Shown here piece after piece: positions 34,682-47,017 of a stretch of DNA of 64,000 bases. The position numbers and the translations under genes are program-made. Below the pieces are notes generated by a model. That model saw only the letters and a list, made by a program, of their open reading frames with translations. It made no database searches and had not been told where the DNA came from. Source of the DNA: Zeimonas sp046347945 (lineage in GTDB: Bacteria > Pseudomonadota > Gammaproteobacteria > Burkholderiales > Burkholderiaceae_E). Where the stretch lies: NCBI GenBank assembly GCA_046347945.1, contig JAXMFB010000004.1, forward strand, positions 1 through 64,000, in the 5' to 3' direction. Position 1 is the stretch's first letter. Each line of letters opens with the position of its first letter.

Positions 34682-34740
34682 CTCTGGCGCGTCGCGGTCG
34701 CCGCGCCCAGGCCGCGGCGCGACGCGCGGCCCGCCGACTG

Positions 34741-35856
34741 TCACGCGAACGGCAGCACGACCCCGCGCAGGTTGCGGCCGGCGATCAGGTCGGCGTAGCC
34801 GTCGTTGATCGCCTCGAGCGGATAGCGTCGCGTGACGAGCTCGGAGAGCCGGATCGCACCCTGGCGGTACAGCGCGACGAGTTCGGGGATCTGCACTCGC
34901 GGGCTGGCGAAGCCGTAGACCGAGCCCATGATCGCCTTCTGCGAGGTCACGAGCTCGAGTGGCGGCACCGGCAGCGACAGCTCGTCGGCGGGCGTCAGCG
35001 CGGTCACCACGACGTTGCCGGCCTTCGCCGTCGCACGGAACGCCTGCAGCAGCGTGCGCGGCGGGTCGATGCAGACGAACGCGTGGTCGACGCCGACGCC
35101 GTCGGTCAGCGCGTGCACCGCGGCCACCAGGTCCTCGCGGCCGGCGTCGATCGTGTGCGTCGCCCCGAACGCGCGCGCCCAGTCGAGCTTGTGCGCGACG
35201 ACGTCGGCGGCGACGATCGTGGTCGCGCCGGCCAGCCTCGCGCCCTGCACGACGTTCATGCCGTCGCCGCCGACGCCGACCACCAGCACCGAGTCGCCGG
35301 GCCTGACCCTCGCGCGGTGGCGCGCCGCGCCGACGCCGGCCGGCACGCCGCAGGCCACGAGGCTGGCGAGGTCCAGCGGCAGGTCGCGGTCGATCGGCAC
35401 GACCGAGGCCTGGTGCACGACCGTGTACTGCGCGAACGCGCCGATCATGCAGAACGCGCCGACCTCGCGCCCCGCCGCATCGCGGCGCCGATAGGTGCCG
35501 TCGACCTGCGGGCCCAGGGTGATCCGCGGGCCGAGCACGCACAGGTGCTCGCGGCCGGCCCGGCACCAGCGGCAGGTACCGCAGCCCGGAATGAACGCCA
35601 GCACGACGTGATCGCCGGGGGCGACGCCGACGACGCCCGGGCCGATCGCCTCGACGACGCCGGCGCCCTCGTGGCCGAGGACCATCGGGCTCATCGCGAC
35701 GCGCCGCTCGCCCTGCATCACGTGCCAGTCGGTCCGGCACAGGCCGACGGCCTCGACGCGGACGAGCAATTCGCCCGCCTGCGGCGGATCGAGCTCGATC
35801 TCCTCGATCGACAGGGGATCGCCGGGACGGTGGAAGACGGCACTGCGCACGCGCAT
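34741..35856 (-). CDS. Zinc-dependent alcohol dehydrogenase
   Basis: A 371-residue protein. The catalytic zinc ligands are Cys40 (GLCRTDWH) and His62 with the following GHEGAG motif, plus Cys in VACGVPAGVG. Structural zinc is held by Cys92, 95, 98 and 106 in CGTCRWCRAGREHLC. The cofactor site is VVGVGGDGMNVVQGA. It is nearest to class III / NDMA-type alcohol dehydrogenases. The start MRVRSAVFHRPGD is preferred to a longer one with no ribosome site. The substrate is not known. Confidence 0.9.
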   Translation of the reverse strand: MRVRSAVFHRPGDPLSIEEIELDPPQAGELLVRVEAVGLCRTDWHVMQGERRVAMSPMVLGHEGAGVVEAIGPGVVGVAPGDHVVLAFIPGCGTCRWCRAGREHLCVLGPRITLGPQVDGTYRRRDAAGREVGAFCMIGAFAQYTVVHQASVVPIDRDLPLDLASLVACGVPAGVGAARHRARVRPGDSVLVVGVGGDGMNVVQGARLAGATTIVAADVVAHKLDWARAFGATHTIDAGREDLVAAVHALTDGVGVDHAFVCIDPPRTLLQAFRATAKAGNVVVTALTPADELSLPVPPLELVTSQKAIMGSVYGFASPRVQIPELVALYRQGAIRLSELVTRRYPLEAINDGYADLIAGRNLRGVVLPFA

Positions 35857-35891
35857 CGGGAATCCGGACTCCGCAGGTGAGGCGAGGCCCA

Positions 35892-35920
35892 AGGATCGGG
35901 CCGGCCCGCGGGGCTGTCAA
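35892..35920 (-). promoter_or_regulatory. Possible promoter of the alcohol dehydrogenase gene
   Basis: On the minus strand a perfect TTGACA (35920-35915), a 17-nt spacer, then GATCCT (35897-35892), a weak -10 with three matches. The 157-bp gap to the divergent P-type ATPase gene holds a run of nine C (35969-35977) and nothing else I can identify. Confidence 0.35.
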
Positions 35921-36013
35921 CGCGCCGCGGCCGGATGCTAACGTGTCGCCACCCATGCGCGAGACGAACCCCCCCCCGAACGCCTGGCCGGCTCCGACAG
36001 CCGCGAGGAATCG

Positions 36014-38620
36014 ATGAGCAGCGCGCCGTCGGCATCGCGCGACGCTCGCGCCGGCGAAGCCGACCGGCCCGTCGACGCCTGGTGGAGCCGCGACGCGGAC
36101 GACCTGATGCGCCGCCTCGGCGCGAGCGCGGGCGGACTCTCGCAAGCCGAGGCCGAACGCCGCCTGCGCGCCCACGGCGCGAACACGGTCGAGGATGCGC
36201 CGGGGCTCACCGCGATGCGGCTGCTGCTGCGGCAGGTCGCCAATCCGCTCGTGCTGATCCTGGTCTTCGGCGCGCTGATCTCGATGCTGCTGCACAGCTG
36301 GGCCGATGCCTCGATCGTGGTCGCGATCGTCGTGGGCAGCGCGGCGCTCGGCTTCGTCCAGGAGTACCGCGCGTCGGCGGCCGTCGCCGAGCTTCGCCAG
36401 CGGCTCGCGCTGACGGTGCGCGTGCTGCGCGACGGCACGCTACGCAGCGTACCGGCCAGTGACGTCGCGCCGGGCGACGTCGTCGATCTCGCGGCCGGCA
36501 ACCTGGTGCCCGCCGACGGGGTGGTGATCCGCGCCCGCGACTTCCTGGTCACCGAGGCGAGCCTCACCGGCGAACCGTTTCCGGTCGAGAAGCAGCCAGG
36601 CACCGTGCCAGCGGACAGCCCGGTCGGCGCGCGCACGAACTGCGTGCACCTGGGCACCTCGGTGCGCAGCGGCACCGCGACGGTGCTGGTCGTCGAGACC
36701 GGACGCCGCACGCTGTTCGGCGAAGTGGCCACCAGCCTTCGGGCACGGGCGCCGGAGACCGAGTTCGAGCGCGGGATCCGCCGGTTCGGCAATCTGCTCG
36801 TGCGCGTGATGCTGGTGATGGTGGCCTTCGTGCTGGTCGTCAACCAGGCGCTCGACCGCCCGGTGATCGAGTCGCTGCTGTTCGCGACCGCGCTGGCCGT
36901 CGGGCTGTCGCCCGAGCTGCTGCCCGCGATCGTCAGCGTGACGCTGTCGCACGGCGCTCGTGCGATGGCGCAGCGCGGTGTCATCGTCCGTCGGCTCCAG
37001 GCAATCGAGAACCTCGGCAGCATCGACACGCTGTGCACCGACAAGACCGGCACGCTGACCCAGGGCGTGATCCAGCTCGATGCCGCCACCGATCCCCGGG
37101 GCCGACCTTCGGAAACGGTGCGGCGATTGGCCTGGATGAACGCAGCGTTCGAGACCGGCATCGAAAATCCGCTCGACGCCGCGTTGATCGCCGCCGGCGA
37201 GGCGGCGGGGCTGAGCGTCGCGGGCGAGCGCAAGATCGACGAGATCCCGTACGACTTCATTCGCAAGCGGTTGACGATCGTGATCGAGGAGGCCGCCTGC
37301 GCGGGCAGGCACCTGATGATCACCAAAGGCGCCTTCGACAACGTGCTCGCCGCCTGCACGCGCGTGGCCGCCGACGCGGGCGACGAGGAGCTCGACGCGG
37401 GGGCGCGCGAGCGCCTCGACGCCTGGTACCGGGCGCGCGGCAGCGAGGGATTCCGCGTGCTGGCGGTGGCCACGAGGCGCGTGCCGGCGAGCCCGCGCCA
37501 TGCGCGCGAGGACGAACAGTCGATGACGCTGGCCGGCTTCCTGCTGTTCTTCGACCCGCCGAAGCCCGGCGCCGCGCAAGCGATCGCCGACCTTCAGGCG
37601 CGCGGCATCCGCGTCCGGATGATCACCGGCGACAACCGCTACGTGGCCGCGCACGTCGCCGGCGCGATCGGGCTGGATGCGTCGGCGATGATGACCGGCG
37701 CGGAGATCTCCGCGCTCAACGAGGAATCGCTGTGGTACCGCGCCGCGCGCGCCGACCTGTTCGCCGAAGTCGATCCGCAGCAGAAGGAGCGGATCGTCCG
37801 CGCGCTGCAGCGCACGGGCCACGCGGTCGGGTACCTCGGCGACGGCGTCAACGACGCGCCGTCGCTGCACGTCGCCGACGTCGGCATCTCGGTGGAGGGC
37901 GCGGTCGACGTCGCGCGGGAATCCGCCGACGTCGTGATGCTCAGGCCCGACCTGGACGTGTTGCGGCACGGCGTCGAAGAGGGCCGGCGCACGTTTGCCA
38001 ACACGATGAAGTACATCAACATCACGACCAGCGCGAATTTCGGCAACATGGTCAGCATGGCGCTCGCCACTCCGCTCCTGCCGTTCCTGCCGCTGGCCGC
38101 CAAGCAGATCCTGCTGAACAACTTCCTGTCGGACATCCCTTCGGCCGCCGTGTCCACCGACAACGTCGATCCCGAACACGTCGAGCGCGCGCAGCGCTGG
38201 AACGTCGGGGACGTGCGCCGCTTCATGGTCGTGTTCGGGCTGGCGAGCTCGGTCTTCGACCTGCTCGCCTTCGCGGTGCTGCTTCGGGTGTTCCGCGCCG
38301 ACCAGGCGACTTTCCAGACCGCCTGGTTCGTCGTCTCGCTGCTCACCGAACTGGCGGTCGTGCTGGTGCTGCGCACCGCGCGCCCGGCGCTGCGCAGCAG
38401 GCCGGGCCGGCTGCTCGGCCTCTCCACCGTGGTGGTGGTGATCGCGGCCCTGTGCATTCCGTACCTCGGGCCGATCGCGGGCGCGTTCGGCTTCGTGCCG
38501 ATGCCGCCGGCGCTGCTGGCGACTTCGCTGGCGATCGTCGTCGGATACGTGGTCTTCACCGAAGCCCTCAAGCTGTGGACGCAGCGTCGCCGCGCGCGCG
38601 CAGCGGGCAGCCCGCGATGA
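36014..38620 (+). CDS. P-type ATPase, magnesium-translocating (MgtA/MgtB-like)
   Basis: An 868-residue protein. It has ten membrane helices by eye, TEASLTGEPFPVEKQ in the actuator domain, the phosphorylation motif DKTGTLT with Asp343, and MITGDN and GDGVNDAPSL in the P domain. IESLLFATALAVGLSPELLP is the P3-type helix 4 motif. It imports Mg2+ in the inner membrane using ATP. It is divergent from the alcohol dehydrogenase and starts with GAGGAA before its ATG. I see no Mg2+ riboswitch upstream. Confidence 0.9.
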   Translation: MSSAPSASRDARAGEADRPVDAWWSRDADDLMRRLGASAGGLSQAEAERRLRAHGANTVEDAPGLTAMRLLLRQVANPLVLILVFGALISMLLHSWADASIVVAIVVGSAALGFVQEYRASAAVAELRQRLALTVRVLRDGTLRSVPASDVAPGDVVDLAAGNLVPADGVVIRARDFLVTEASLTGEPFPVEKQPGTVPADSPVGARTNCVHLGTSVRSGTATVLVVETGRRTLFGEVATSLRARAPETEFERGIRRFGNLLVRVMLVMVAFVLVVNQALDRPVIESLLFATALAVGLSPELLPAIVSVTLSHGARAMAQRGVIVRRLQAIENLGSIDTLCTDKTGTLTQGVIQLDAATDPRGRPSETVRRLAWMNAAFETGIENPLDAALIAAGEAAGLSVAGERKIDEIPYDFIRKRLTIVIEEAACAGRHLMITKGAFDNVLAACTRVAADAGDEELDAGARERLDAWYRARGSEGFRVLAVATRRVPASPRHAREDEQSMTLAGFLLFFDPPKPGAAQAIADLQARGIRVRMITGDNRYVAAHVAGAIGLDASAMMTGAEISALNEESLWYRAARADLFAEVDPQQKERIVRALQRTGHAVGYLGDGVNDAPSLHVADVGISVEGAVDVARESADVVMLRPDLDVLRHGVEEGRRTFANTMKYINITTSANFGNMVSMALATPLLPFLPLAAKQILLNNFLSDIPSAAVSTDNVDPEHVERAQRWNVGDVRRFMVVFGLASSVFDLLAFAVLLRVFRADQATFQTAWFVVSLLTELAVVLVLRTARPALRSRPGRLLGLSTVVVVIAALCIPYLGPIAGAFGFVPMPPALLATSLAIVVGYVVFTEALKLWTQRRRARAAGSPR

Positions 38621-38708
38621 CGAGGTCGGTGCCACGCTCCCGCCACGCGCAGCGATGCCTCGCGTGGCTGTTCGCGCTGGCGGGCGCCGGCTCCGGGCGC
38701 GCTGCGAT

Positions 38709-38714
38709 TTGACA
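38709..38714 (+). promoter_or_regulatory. -35 box of the glycine riboswitch transcript
   Basis: TTGACA is perfect, but the hexamer at the right distance for a -10 (CACTCT at 38732-38737) is poor. A start near 38745 would give a transcript that begins just before the first aptamer. Between the ATPase stop at 38620 and this box nothing else is recognised. Confidence 0.45.
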
Positions 38715-38754
38715 CCGAAGCACCGGATTGGCACTCTTTGCGCCAGCCGAACAA

Positions 38755-38978
38755 CCGCTGTGGGAGAGACCGCGCGGACCGAAGCAGCCGATCGGTCAGG
38801 CGCGGCGCCGAAGGTGTATCGCCCCGGAAACTCTCAGGCAAAAGGACTGCAGCGGTTCGGCTCTCTGGAGAGAAGGCGCGCTGCCGACGGTCGCGAGACC
38901 GGGGCGCATGCCTCGCCGAAGGAAACAGGTGCCCGCGCCGTCGCGGTCGCTGAATGTCTCAGGCAAACGGACAGAGGG
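38755..38978 (+). promoter_or_regulatory. Tandem glycine riboswitch controlling gcvHPT
   Basis: Two aptamers in series. Aptamer I (38755-38855) is closed by CCGCTG/CAGCGG, with GGGAGAG, CGCCGAAGG and AAACTCTCAGGCAAAAGGAC. After a 5-nt linker (TTCGG), aptamer II (38861-38978) is closed by CTCTCTG/CAGAGGG with one G-U pair, and repeats CGCCGAAGG and GTCTCAGGCAAACGGACAGA. These are the conserved glycine-binding cores. Glycine binding switches on the glycine cleavage operon in known examples. Confidence 0.93.
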
Positions 38979-39023
38979 GGCTTCCGATCCACCATGGGCC
39001 GCGACGCGGCCGCCTTCGGAGCC
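38979..39023 (+). promoter_or_regulatory. Expression platform: helix able to hide the gcvH ribosome site
   Basis: GGCTTCCGA (38979-38987) can pair with TCGGAGCC (39016-39023) with a single bulged T. The latter contains GGAG, the ribosome site of gcvH. The 5' arm begins right after the aptamer II closing stem. This suggests control of translation by glycine, not termination; no U-run is present. Confidence 0.4.
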
Positions 39024-39028
39024 CTGCC

Positions 39029-39415
39029 TTGAACAATCCCTCCGACCTCCGCTACACCTCGTCGCACGAGTGGCTTCGCCTCGAAGCCGACGGTACCGCG
39101 ACCGTGGGTATCACGTTCCACGCGCAGGACGCGCTGGGCGAACTGGTCTACGTCGAGCTGCCCGAGGTGGGCCGCCGCCTCACGCAGGGCGAGTCCTGCG
39201 TCGTGGTCGAGTCGACCAAGGCGGCTTCCGACGTCTACGCGCCGGTGGCCGGTGAGGTGCTTGCCGTCAATCCCGCGCTCGCCGAGGCGCCGCAGACCGT
39301 CAACGAGTCGCCGTACGGCGACGGCTGGCTGTTCCGGATGCGGCCGTCCGAGCCGGCGCAGATCGACGCGCTGCTGAGCGCCGACGCGTACGCCGCCGGG
39401 CCCGGCGCGGGCTGA
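39029..39415 (+). CDS. gcvH: Glycine cleavage system H protein
   Basis: A 128-residue protein. The start is TTG at 39029, read (M)NNPSDLRYTSSHEWLRLE; GGAG lies 7 nt before it (39018-39021), and no ATG fits the family N-terminus. The lipoylated Lys64 is in VVESTKAASDVYAP. H protein carries the aminomethyl group from GcvP to GcvT. The gene is first in gcvH-gcvP-gcvT, an unusual order compared with gcvT-gcvH-gcvP. Confidence 0.93.
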   Translation: MNNPSDLRYTSSHEWLRLEADGTATVGITFHAQDALGELVYVELPEVGRRLTQGESCVVVESTKAASDVYAPVAGEVLAVNPALAEAPQTVNESPYGDGWLFRMRPSEPAQIDALLSADAYAAGPGAG

Positions 39416-39503
39416 CGCCACGACGGCGCGCCGACCGCGCCGCGATCCATCGACCCACCCCATGCGTGCCGCGTCTTCGCGGGCCTCGCCGGAGACCCTG
39501 TCC

Positions 39504-42478
<2,975 letters not shown>

Positions 42479-42482
<4 letters not shown>

Positions 42483-43630
42483 ACGGACCGGACCAGGGTG
42501 CATTGCGGCGCATCCCGCTGCACGCGCTGCACGCGGAGCACGGCGCGAAGTTCGGCGCCTTCGCCGGCTACGAGATGCCGATCCAGTACCCGGGAGGCCT
42601 GAAGGCCGAGCACCTGCACACCCGCGAGCGCGCCGGCCTCTTCGACGTCTCGCACATGGGCCAGTTGCGGATCCGCGCGGTCGACGACCGGCCGGCGACG
42701 CTGCACGCGCAGCTCGAAGCGGCGCTGCCGGTGGACTTCGAAGGCTGGCCACACGCGACGCAACGCTATTCGCTGCTGCTGAACGCGCGGGGCGGCATCG
42801 AGGACGACCTGATGCTGGTCCACCTCGTCGACGGCGCGCGTGCCGAAGTTCGCATGGTGGTGAATGCAGGCAATCGCGATGCCGACCTGAGGCTGCTGCG
42901 CGAGCGCTGCCCGAAGCTGGGAATCGAGTGGATCGACGCGGCGCTCGTCGCGCTGCAGGGGCCGGCCGCCGAAGCGGCGCTGGCGGCGCTCGACCCGGCC
43001 GCCGCGCCGCTGCGCTTCATGCAGTCGGCGACGCTGCGGCTGCTCGGCGCCGAATGCTTCGCCACCCGCTCGGGCTACACCGGCGAGGACGGCTACGAGA
43101 TCTCGCTGCCGCTCGCGCAGGCCGACGCGATCGTGCGCCGGCTGCTGGACAATCCCGCGGTGCAGCTCGCCGGGCTCGGCGCGCGCGACACGCTGCGGCT
43201 CGAAGCGGGCCTGCCGCTGCACGGCAGCGACATCGATGCGTCGACGACGCCGGTGGAGTCGGGCCTTGCGTTCGCGATCCCGCGCTCGCGTCGCGCGGGC
43301 GGCACGAAGGCGGGCGGATTCCCCGGCGCGGCCACGATCCTCGCGCAACTCGCCGAAGGCGCGGCGCGCAGGCTGGTCGGGCTGGTCTCGCACGAGCCGG
43401 TGCCGATCCGCGCGCGCGCTGCGATCGTCGCGCCCGACGATCGCGTGGTGGGCGAGGTCACGAGCGGGACGGTCTCGCCGACGCTCGGCCATCCGGTCAT
43501 GCTGGCGCGCGTCGAGCGCGGCGCGCTCGACGACGCGACCCGCGCGCCGCTGCGCGCGGTCGTGCGCGACCGGCGCCCTGGCGTGATGCCCACGCCGCTG
43601 CCGTTCGTGCCCAAGCGCTACAAGCGCTGA
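42479..43630 (+). CDS. gcvT: Aminomethyltransferase, glycine cleavage T protein
   Basis: A 383-residue protein. It shows GLFDVSHMGQLRIR in the N-terminal domain, RSGYTGEDGYEISLP in the folate-binding region, and GARDTLRLEAGLPLHG. It transfers the aminomethyl carbon to tetrahydrofolate, giving 5,10-methylene-THF and ammonia. It is the last gene of the riboswitch-controlled operon. Starts by ATGA overlap with gcvP. Confidence 0.96.
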
Positions 43631-43678
43631 GCGTCCGGCGCGGACTTCGGGGTTTCCCCTCGCCGTGCCGCGCTCGCC

Positions 43679-43708
43679 TTGTGCCGCTTCGCGCGTTGTG
43701 CGTAGACT
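43679..43708 (+). promoter_or_regulatory. Possible promoter of the aap operon
   Basis: TTGTGC (43679-43684), an 18-nt spacer and TAGACT (43703-43708), with three and four matches. A start near 43715 would leave a short leader with GAGGA before aapJ. The gap after gcvT shows no strong terminator. Confidence 0.4.
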
Positions 43709-43739
43709 CGCGCCATACCCCGCCACGAGGACTCCCGAC

Positions 43740-44753
43740 ATGATGAGAATCCGTCTCGCCACGTTGCTGGCGGCGGCTGCACTGCTCGCCCCGTCGCTCG
43801 CCTGGGCCGGCACGACGCTCGATTCGATCAGGCAGCGGGGCGCGCTTCGCTGCGGCGTGAACACCGGCCTGATCGGCTTTTCGGCGCCCGACGGCCAGGG
43901 CAAGTGGCACGGCCTCGACGTCGACTTCTGCCGTGCGGTGGCGGCCGCCCTCCTCGGCGACCCGAACAAGGTGCAGTTCGTGCCGACCAACACGCAGAAC
44001 CGGTTCACCGTGCTGCAGTCGGGCGAGGTCGACATCCTGTCGCGCAACACGACCTGGACCGCCAGCCGCGACTCGACGCTGGGCGCGGTGTTCGCCGGCA
44101 CGATCTTCTACGACGGTCAGGGCTTCATGGTGAAGAAGTCGGCGAACGTCAAGAGCGCAACCCAGCTGAACGGCGCGACGATCTGCGTGCAGCCCGGCAC
44201 GACCACCGAACTGAACCTCAGCGACTACTTCCGGACGAAGAAGATGAACTTCCGCCCGGTGGTGGTCAACGAACTGCAGCAGGTCGAGCAGGCGTTCTTC
44301 TCGGGTCGCTGCGACGTCTTCACCACCGACATCTCGGGACTGGCGGCGACCCGGCTCAAGGCGCCGAACAAGGACGACTACGTGATCCTTCCCGAGGCGA
44401 TCTCGAAGGAGCCGCTCGGCCCGCTGGTGCGCCGCGGCGACTGGGAATACTTCACCATCGTCAAGTGGGTGCTCGCCGGCCTGATCGAGGCCGAAGAGTA
44501 CGGCGTCACGTCGGCCAACGTCGACAAGCTGAAGGCCGAGAGCAAGGATCCGCCGATCCAGCGGCTCGTGGGCACCTCGGGCGACATCGGCAAGGGCCTG
44601 GGGCTGGACAACGACTGGCTGGTGCGCGTGCTCAAGGCCGTGGGCAACTACGGCGAGATGTACCAGCGCAACATCGGGCCGATCGGCATCGCACGCGGCG
44701 TCAATGCGCAGTGGCGCGACGGCGGCCTGATGTACGCGCCGCCGATCCGCTGA
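43740..44753 (+). CDS. aapJ: General L-amino acid ABC transporter, periplasmic binding protein
   Basis: A 337-residue protein with a signal peptide (about 1-24, ending SLAWAG). It reads TLDSIRQRGALRCGVNTGLIGFSAPDGQGKW in pieces, with the conserved GLDVDFCRAVAAA and SGEVDILSRNTTWTASRD segments of AapJ/YhdW. It binds a broad set of L-amino acids and delivers them to AapQM. GAGGA lies 8-12 nt before the ATG; a second ATG follows directly. First of aapJ-aapQ-aapM-aapP. Confidence 0.93.
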   Translation: MMRIRLATLLAAAALLAPSLAWAGTTLDSIRQRGALRCGVNTGLIGFSAPDGQGKWHGLDVDFCRAVAAALLGDPNKVQFVPTNTQNRFTVLQSGEVDILSRNTTWTASRDSTLGAVFAGTIFYDGQGFMVKKSANVKSATQLNGATICVQPGTTTELNLSDYFRTKKMNFRPVVVNELQQVEQAFFSGRCDVFTTDISGLAATRLKAPNKDDYVILPEAISKEPLGPLVRRGDWEYFTIVKWVLAGLIEAEEYGVTSANVDKLKAESKDPPIQRLVGTSGDIGKGLGLDNDWLVRVLKAVGNYGEMYQRNIGPIGIARGVNAQWRDGGLMYAPPIR

Positions 44754-44804
44754 CCGCGGGGCCGATCCGCGCCCGCGGCCGCGCATCCCTCCGGCCGATC
44801 GCGC

Positions 44805-45947
44805 ATGTTCGCGAACGAGCGCGTCCGCGGCGTCCTGTACCAGGTCCTGCTGCTGGCGGCCGTCGTCGGCGTCGGATGGTTCCTGGTCGCCAATACGCTG
44901 CACAACCTGTCGACCCGGCAGATCCAGGTCGGCTTCGGCTTCCTGTCGCGCGAGGCCGGCTTCGAGATCGCCGAGACACACGTCGCCTACGATCCGTCGA
45001 ACACCTACGGCCGCGCGCTGTGGGTGGGGCTGCTCAACACGCTGTGGGTGTCGGCGCTCGGCGTCGTCGCGGCAACGATCCTCGGCACGCTGATCGGCGT
45101 CGCGCGCCTCTCGTCGAACTGGCTGGTGGCGCGGCTGGCCTCGGCGTACGTCGAGTTCATGCGCAACATTCCGCTGCTGCTGCAGCTGTTCGTCTGGTAC
45201 GGACTGATCACCGAGCTGTTGCCGCCGGTGCGCGAGGCGGTCGCGTTCGGCAACCTCGCATTCCTGAGCCAGCGCGGCCTGCGCTATGCCTGGCCGCAAT
45301 CGTCGCCCGCCTGGAGCGCCGCCGGCTGGGCGCTTGCCGGCGCCGTGGCACTCGCCTTCGCGTGGCGCCACCTCGCCCGGCGCCGCCAGAGCGCCACCGG
45401 CGCCCAGTGGCCGGTCTTCTGGCCGTCGCTCGCGCTGCTCGTCGCGCTGCCCACGGTCGCCTGGCTCGCCGGCGGCGCACCGACGGCGCTCGACGTGCCG
45501 CAACTCGGCGGCTTCGACTTCCAGGGGGGGCGATCGCTGTCGCCCGAGTTCATCGCGCTGCTGGTCGGCCTGTCGACCTACACCGCCGCGTTCATCGCCG
45601 AAGTCGTCCGCGGCGGCATCCTGTCGGTGCCGCACGGGCAGGCCGAGGCGGCCATGGCGCTCGGCCTGAAGCCGGTGCAGCGGCTGCGACGGGTGACGAT
45701 GCCGCAGGCGCTGCGCGTGATCATCCCGCCGCTGACCAGCCAGTACCTGAACCTGACCAAGAACTCGTCGCTCGCGGTCGCGATCGGCTATCCGGACCTG
45801 GTCGCCGTGGCCAACACGACGATGAACCAGACCGGCCAGGCAATCGAGGCGATCGCGATCCTGATGGCGGTCTACCTGACGGTCAGCCTGGCGATCTCGC
45901 TGCTGATGAACTGGTACGCAGCGCGCGTGCGCCTGGTCGAGCGATAG
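44805..45947 (+). CDS. aapQ: General L-amino acid ABC transporter, permease 1
   Basis: A 380-residue inner-membrane protein with about eight helices. It carries the permease core YVEFMRNIPLLLQLFVWYG and the EAA loop GILSVPHGQAEAAMALGLKP. It is longer than ordinary amino-acid permeases, as AapQ is. Partner of AapM in the channel. Follows aapJ by 51 nt, with no gene in between. Confidence 0.94.
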   Translation: MFANERVRGVLYQVLLLAAVVGVGWFLVANTLHNLSTRQIQVGFGFLSREAGFEIAETHVAYDPSNTYGRALWVGLLNTLWVSALGVVAATILGTLIGVARLSSNWLVARLASAYVEFMRNIPLLLQLFVWYGLITELLPPVREAVAFGNLAFLSQRGLRYAWPQSSPAWSAAGWALAGAVALAFAWRHLARRRQSATGAQWPVFWPSLALLVALPTVAWLAGGAPTALDVPQLGGFDFQGGRSLSPEFIALLVGLSTYTAAFIAEVVRGGILSVPHGQAEAAMALGLKPVQRLRRVTMPQALRVIIPPLTSQYLNLTKNSSLAVAIGYPDLVAVANTTMNQTGQAIEAIAILMAVYLTVSLAISLLMNWYAARVRLVER

Positions 45948-45954
45948 CGCCGCG

Positions 45955-46998
45955 ATGGCCTGGATCCGCGCCAACCTGTTCTCGTCGCCGGCCAACGCGG
46001 CGCTGACGATCGCGATGGTCGGCCTGCTCGCGTGGGTGCTGCCGCCGGCGCTGCGCTGGCTCGCGTTCGACGCGGTCTGGGGCCACGCGCCGGCTGCGGC
46101 CTGCGACGCGGTGCGCGGACAGGGCGCCTGCTGGGCCGTGGTCGCCGAGAAGTTCCGCTTCATGCTGTTCGCCGTCTATCCGTACGAGCATCAGTGGCGG
46201 CCTGCGATCGTGATCGTCGTGCTGTGCGCGTTGCTCGTCGTGTCGGGCGTGCGGCGCTTCTGGCGCCCCTGGCTCGCGGCGGTCTGGGCGCTGGGCATCG
46301 CGCTCGCCTTCTGGCTGATGGGCGGCGGCGCGGGCCTGGTGCCGGTGCGCACCGAGCAGTGGGGAGGATTGCCGGTGACGCTCATCCTCGCGATCTTCGG
46401 CATCGCGTTCGCGTTTCCGCTGGGCGTGCTGCTGGCGCTCGGTCGGCGGTCGCGGCTGCCGATCGTGCGATCGTTGTCGGTCGTCTACATCGAGGTGATC
46501 CGGGGCGTTCCGCTGATCACGGTGCTGTTCATGGCGTCGGTGATGTTCGCGCTGTTCCTGCCGGAGGGAATGCGCATCGAGCAGCTGCTGCGGGCGCAGG
46601 TCGCGATCATCCTGTTCGTCGCGGCGTATCTGGCCGAAGCGGTACGCGGCGGGATGGAGGCGGTGCCGCGCGGGCAGTACGAGGCCGCCGAGGCGCTCGG
46701 GCTACCCTGGTGGAAGTCGATGGCGCTGGTGATCCTGCCGCAGGCGCTGCGCGTGTCGATTCCCTCGATCGTCAACAGCTTCATCTCGCTGTTCAAGGAC
46801 ACCTCGCTGGTCGTGATCATCGCGATCTACGACTTCGCCTACGCGGTCAAGAAGTCGGTCGAGACCGACTTCGCGTGGAAGAAGTACTTCGTCGAGGCGT
46901 TCCTGTTCTCGATCGTCGTCTACTGGATCTTCTGCTTCGCGATGTCGAAGTACAGCCAGTGGCTCGAGCGCGACCTCGCGCGCGGCGACCGAGGCTGA
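45955..46998 (+). CDS. aapM: General L-amino acid ABC transporter, permease 2
   Basis: A 347-residue inner-membrane protein. The core reads VVYIEVIRGVPLITVLFMAS and the EAA loop GGMEAVPRGQYEAAEALGLP. It forms the translocation channel with AapQ and starts 7 nt after it. The C-terminal part ends CFAMSKYSQWLERDL, as in AapM. Confidence 0.94.
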   Translation: MAWIRANLFSSPANAALTIAMVGLLAWVLPPALRWLAFDAVWGHAPAAACDAVRGQGACWAVVAEKFRFMLFAVYPYEHQWRPAIVIVVLCALLVVSGVRRFWRPWLAAVWALGIALAFWLMGGGAGLVPVRTEQWGGLPVTLILAIFGIAFAFPLGVLLALGRRSRLPIVRSLSVVYIEVIRGVPLITVLFMASVMFALFLPEGMRIEQLLRAQVAIILFVAAYLAEAVRGGMEAVPRGQYEAAEALGLPWWKSMALVILPQALRVSIPSIVNSFISLFKDTSLVVIIAIYDFAYAVKKSVETDFAWKKYFVEAFLFSIVVYWIFCFAMSKYSQWLERDLARGDRG

Positions 46999-47017
46999 GC
47001 TCTCACGGGTATTCGCC

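Noticed and set aside
35969..35977. Run of nine C upstream of the P-type ATPase as a phase-variation tract
   Set aside because: It is outside coding sequence and not within a recognised promoter; may be assembly artefact.
38618..38712. A 31-codon frame starting by ATGA overlap with the P-type ATPase stop (MTRSVPRSRHAQRC...)
   Set aside because: No ribosome site and no recognisable feature; it overlaps the -35 box of the riboswitch transcript. Probably chance.
38729..38742. TGGCAC-TCT-TTGC near the gcv leader, resembling a sigma-54 promoter
   Set aside because: Spacing between GG and GC is 8, not 10, which is not functional for sigma-54.
38954..39031. An in-frame ATG at 38954 as the gcvH start
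   Set aside because: It lies inside the riboswitch aptamer II and its extra N-terminal residues do not fit GcvH; the TTG at 39029 has a ribosome site and family fit.
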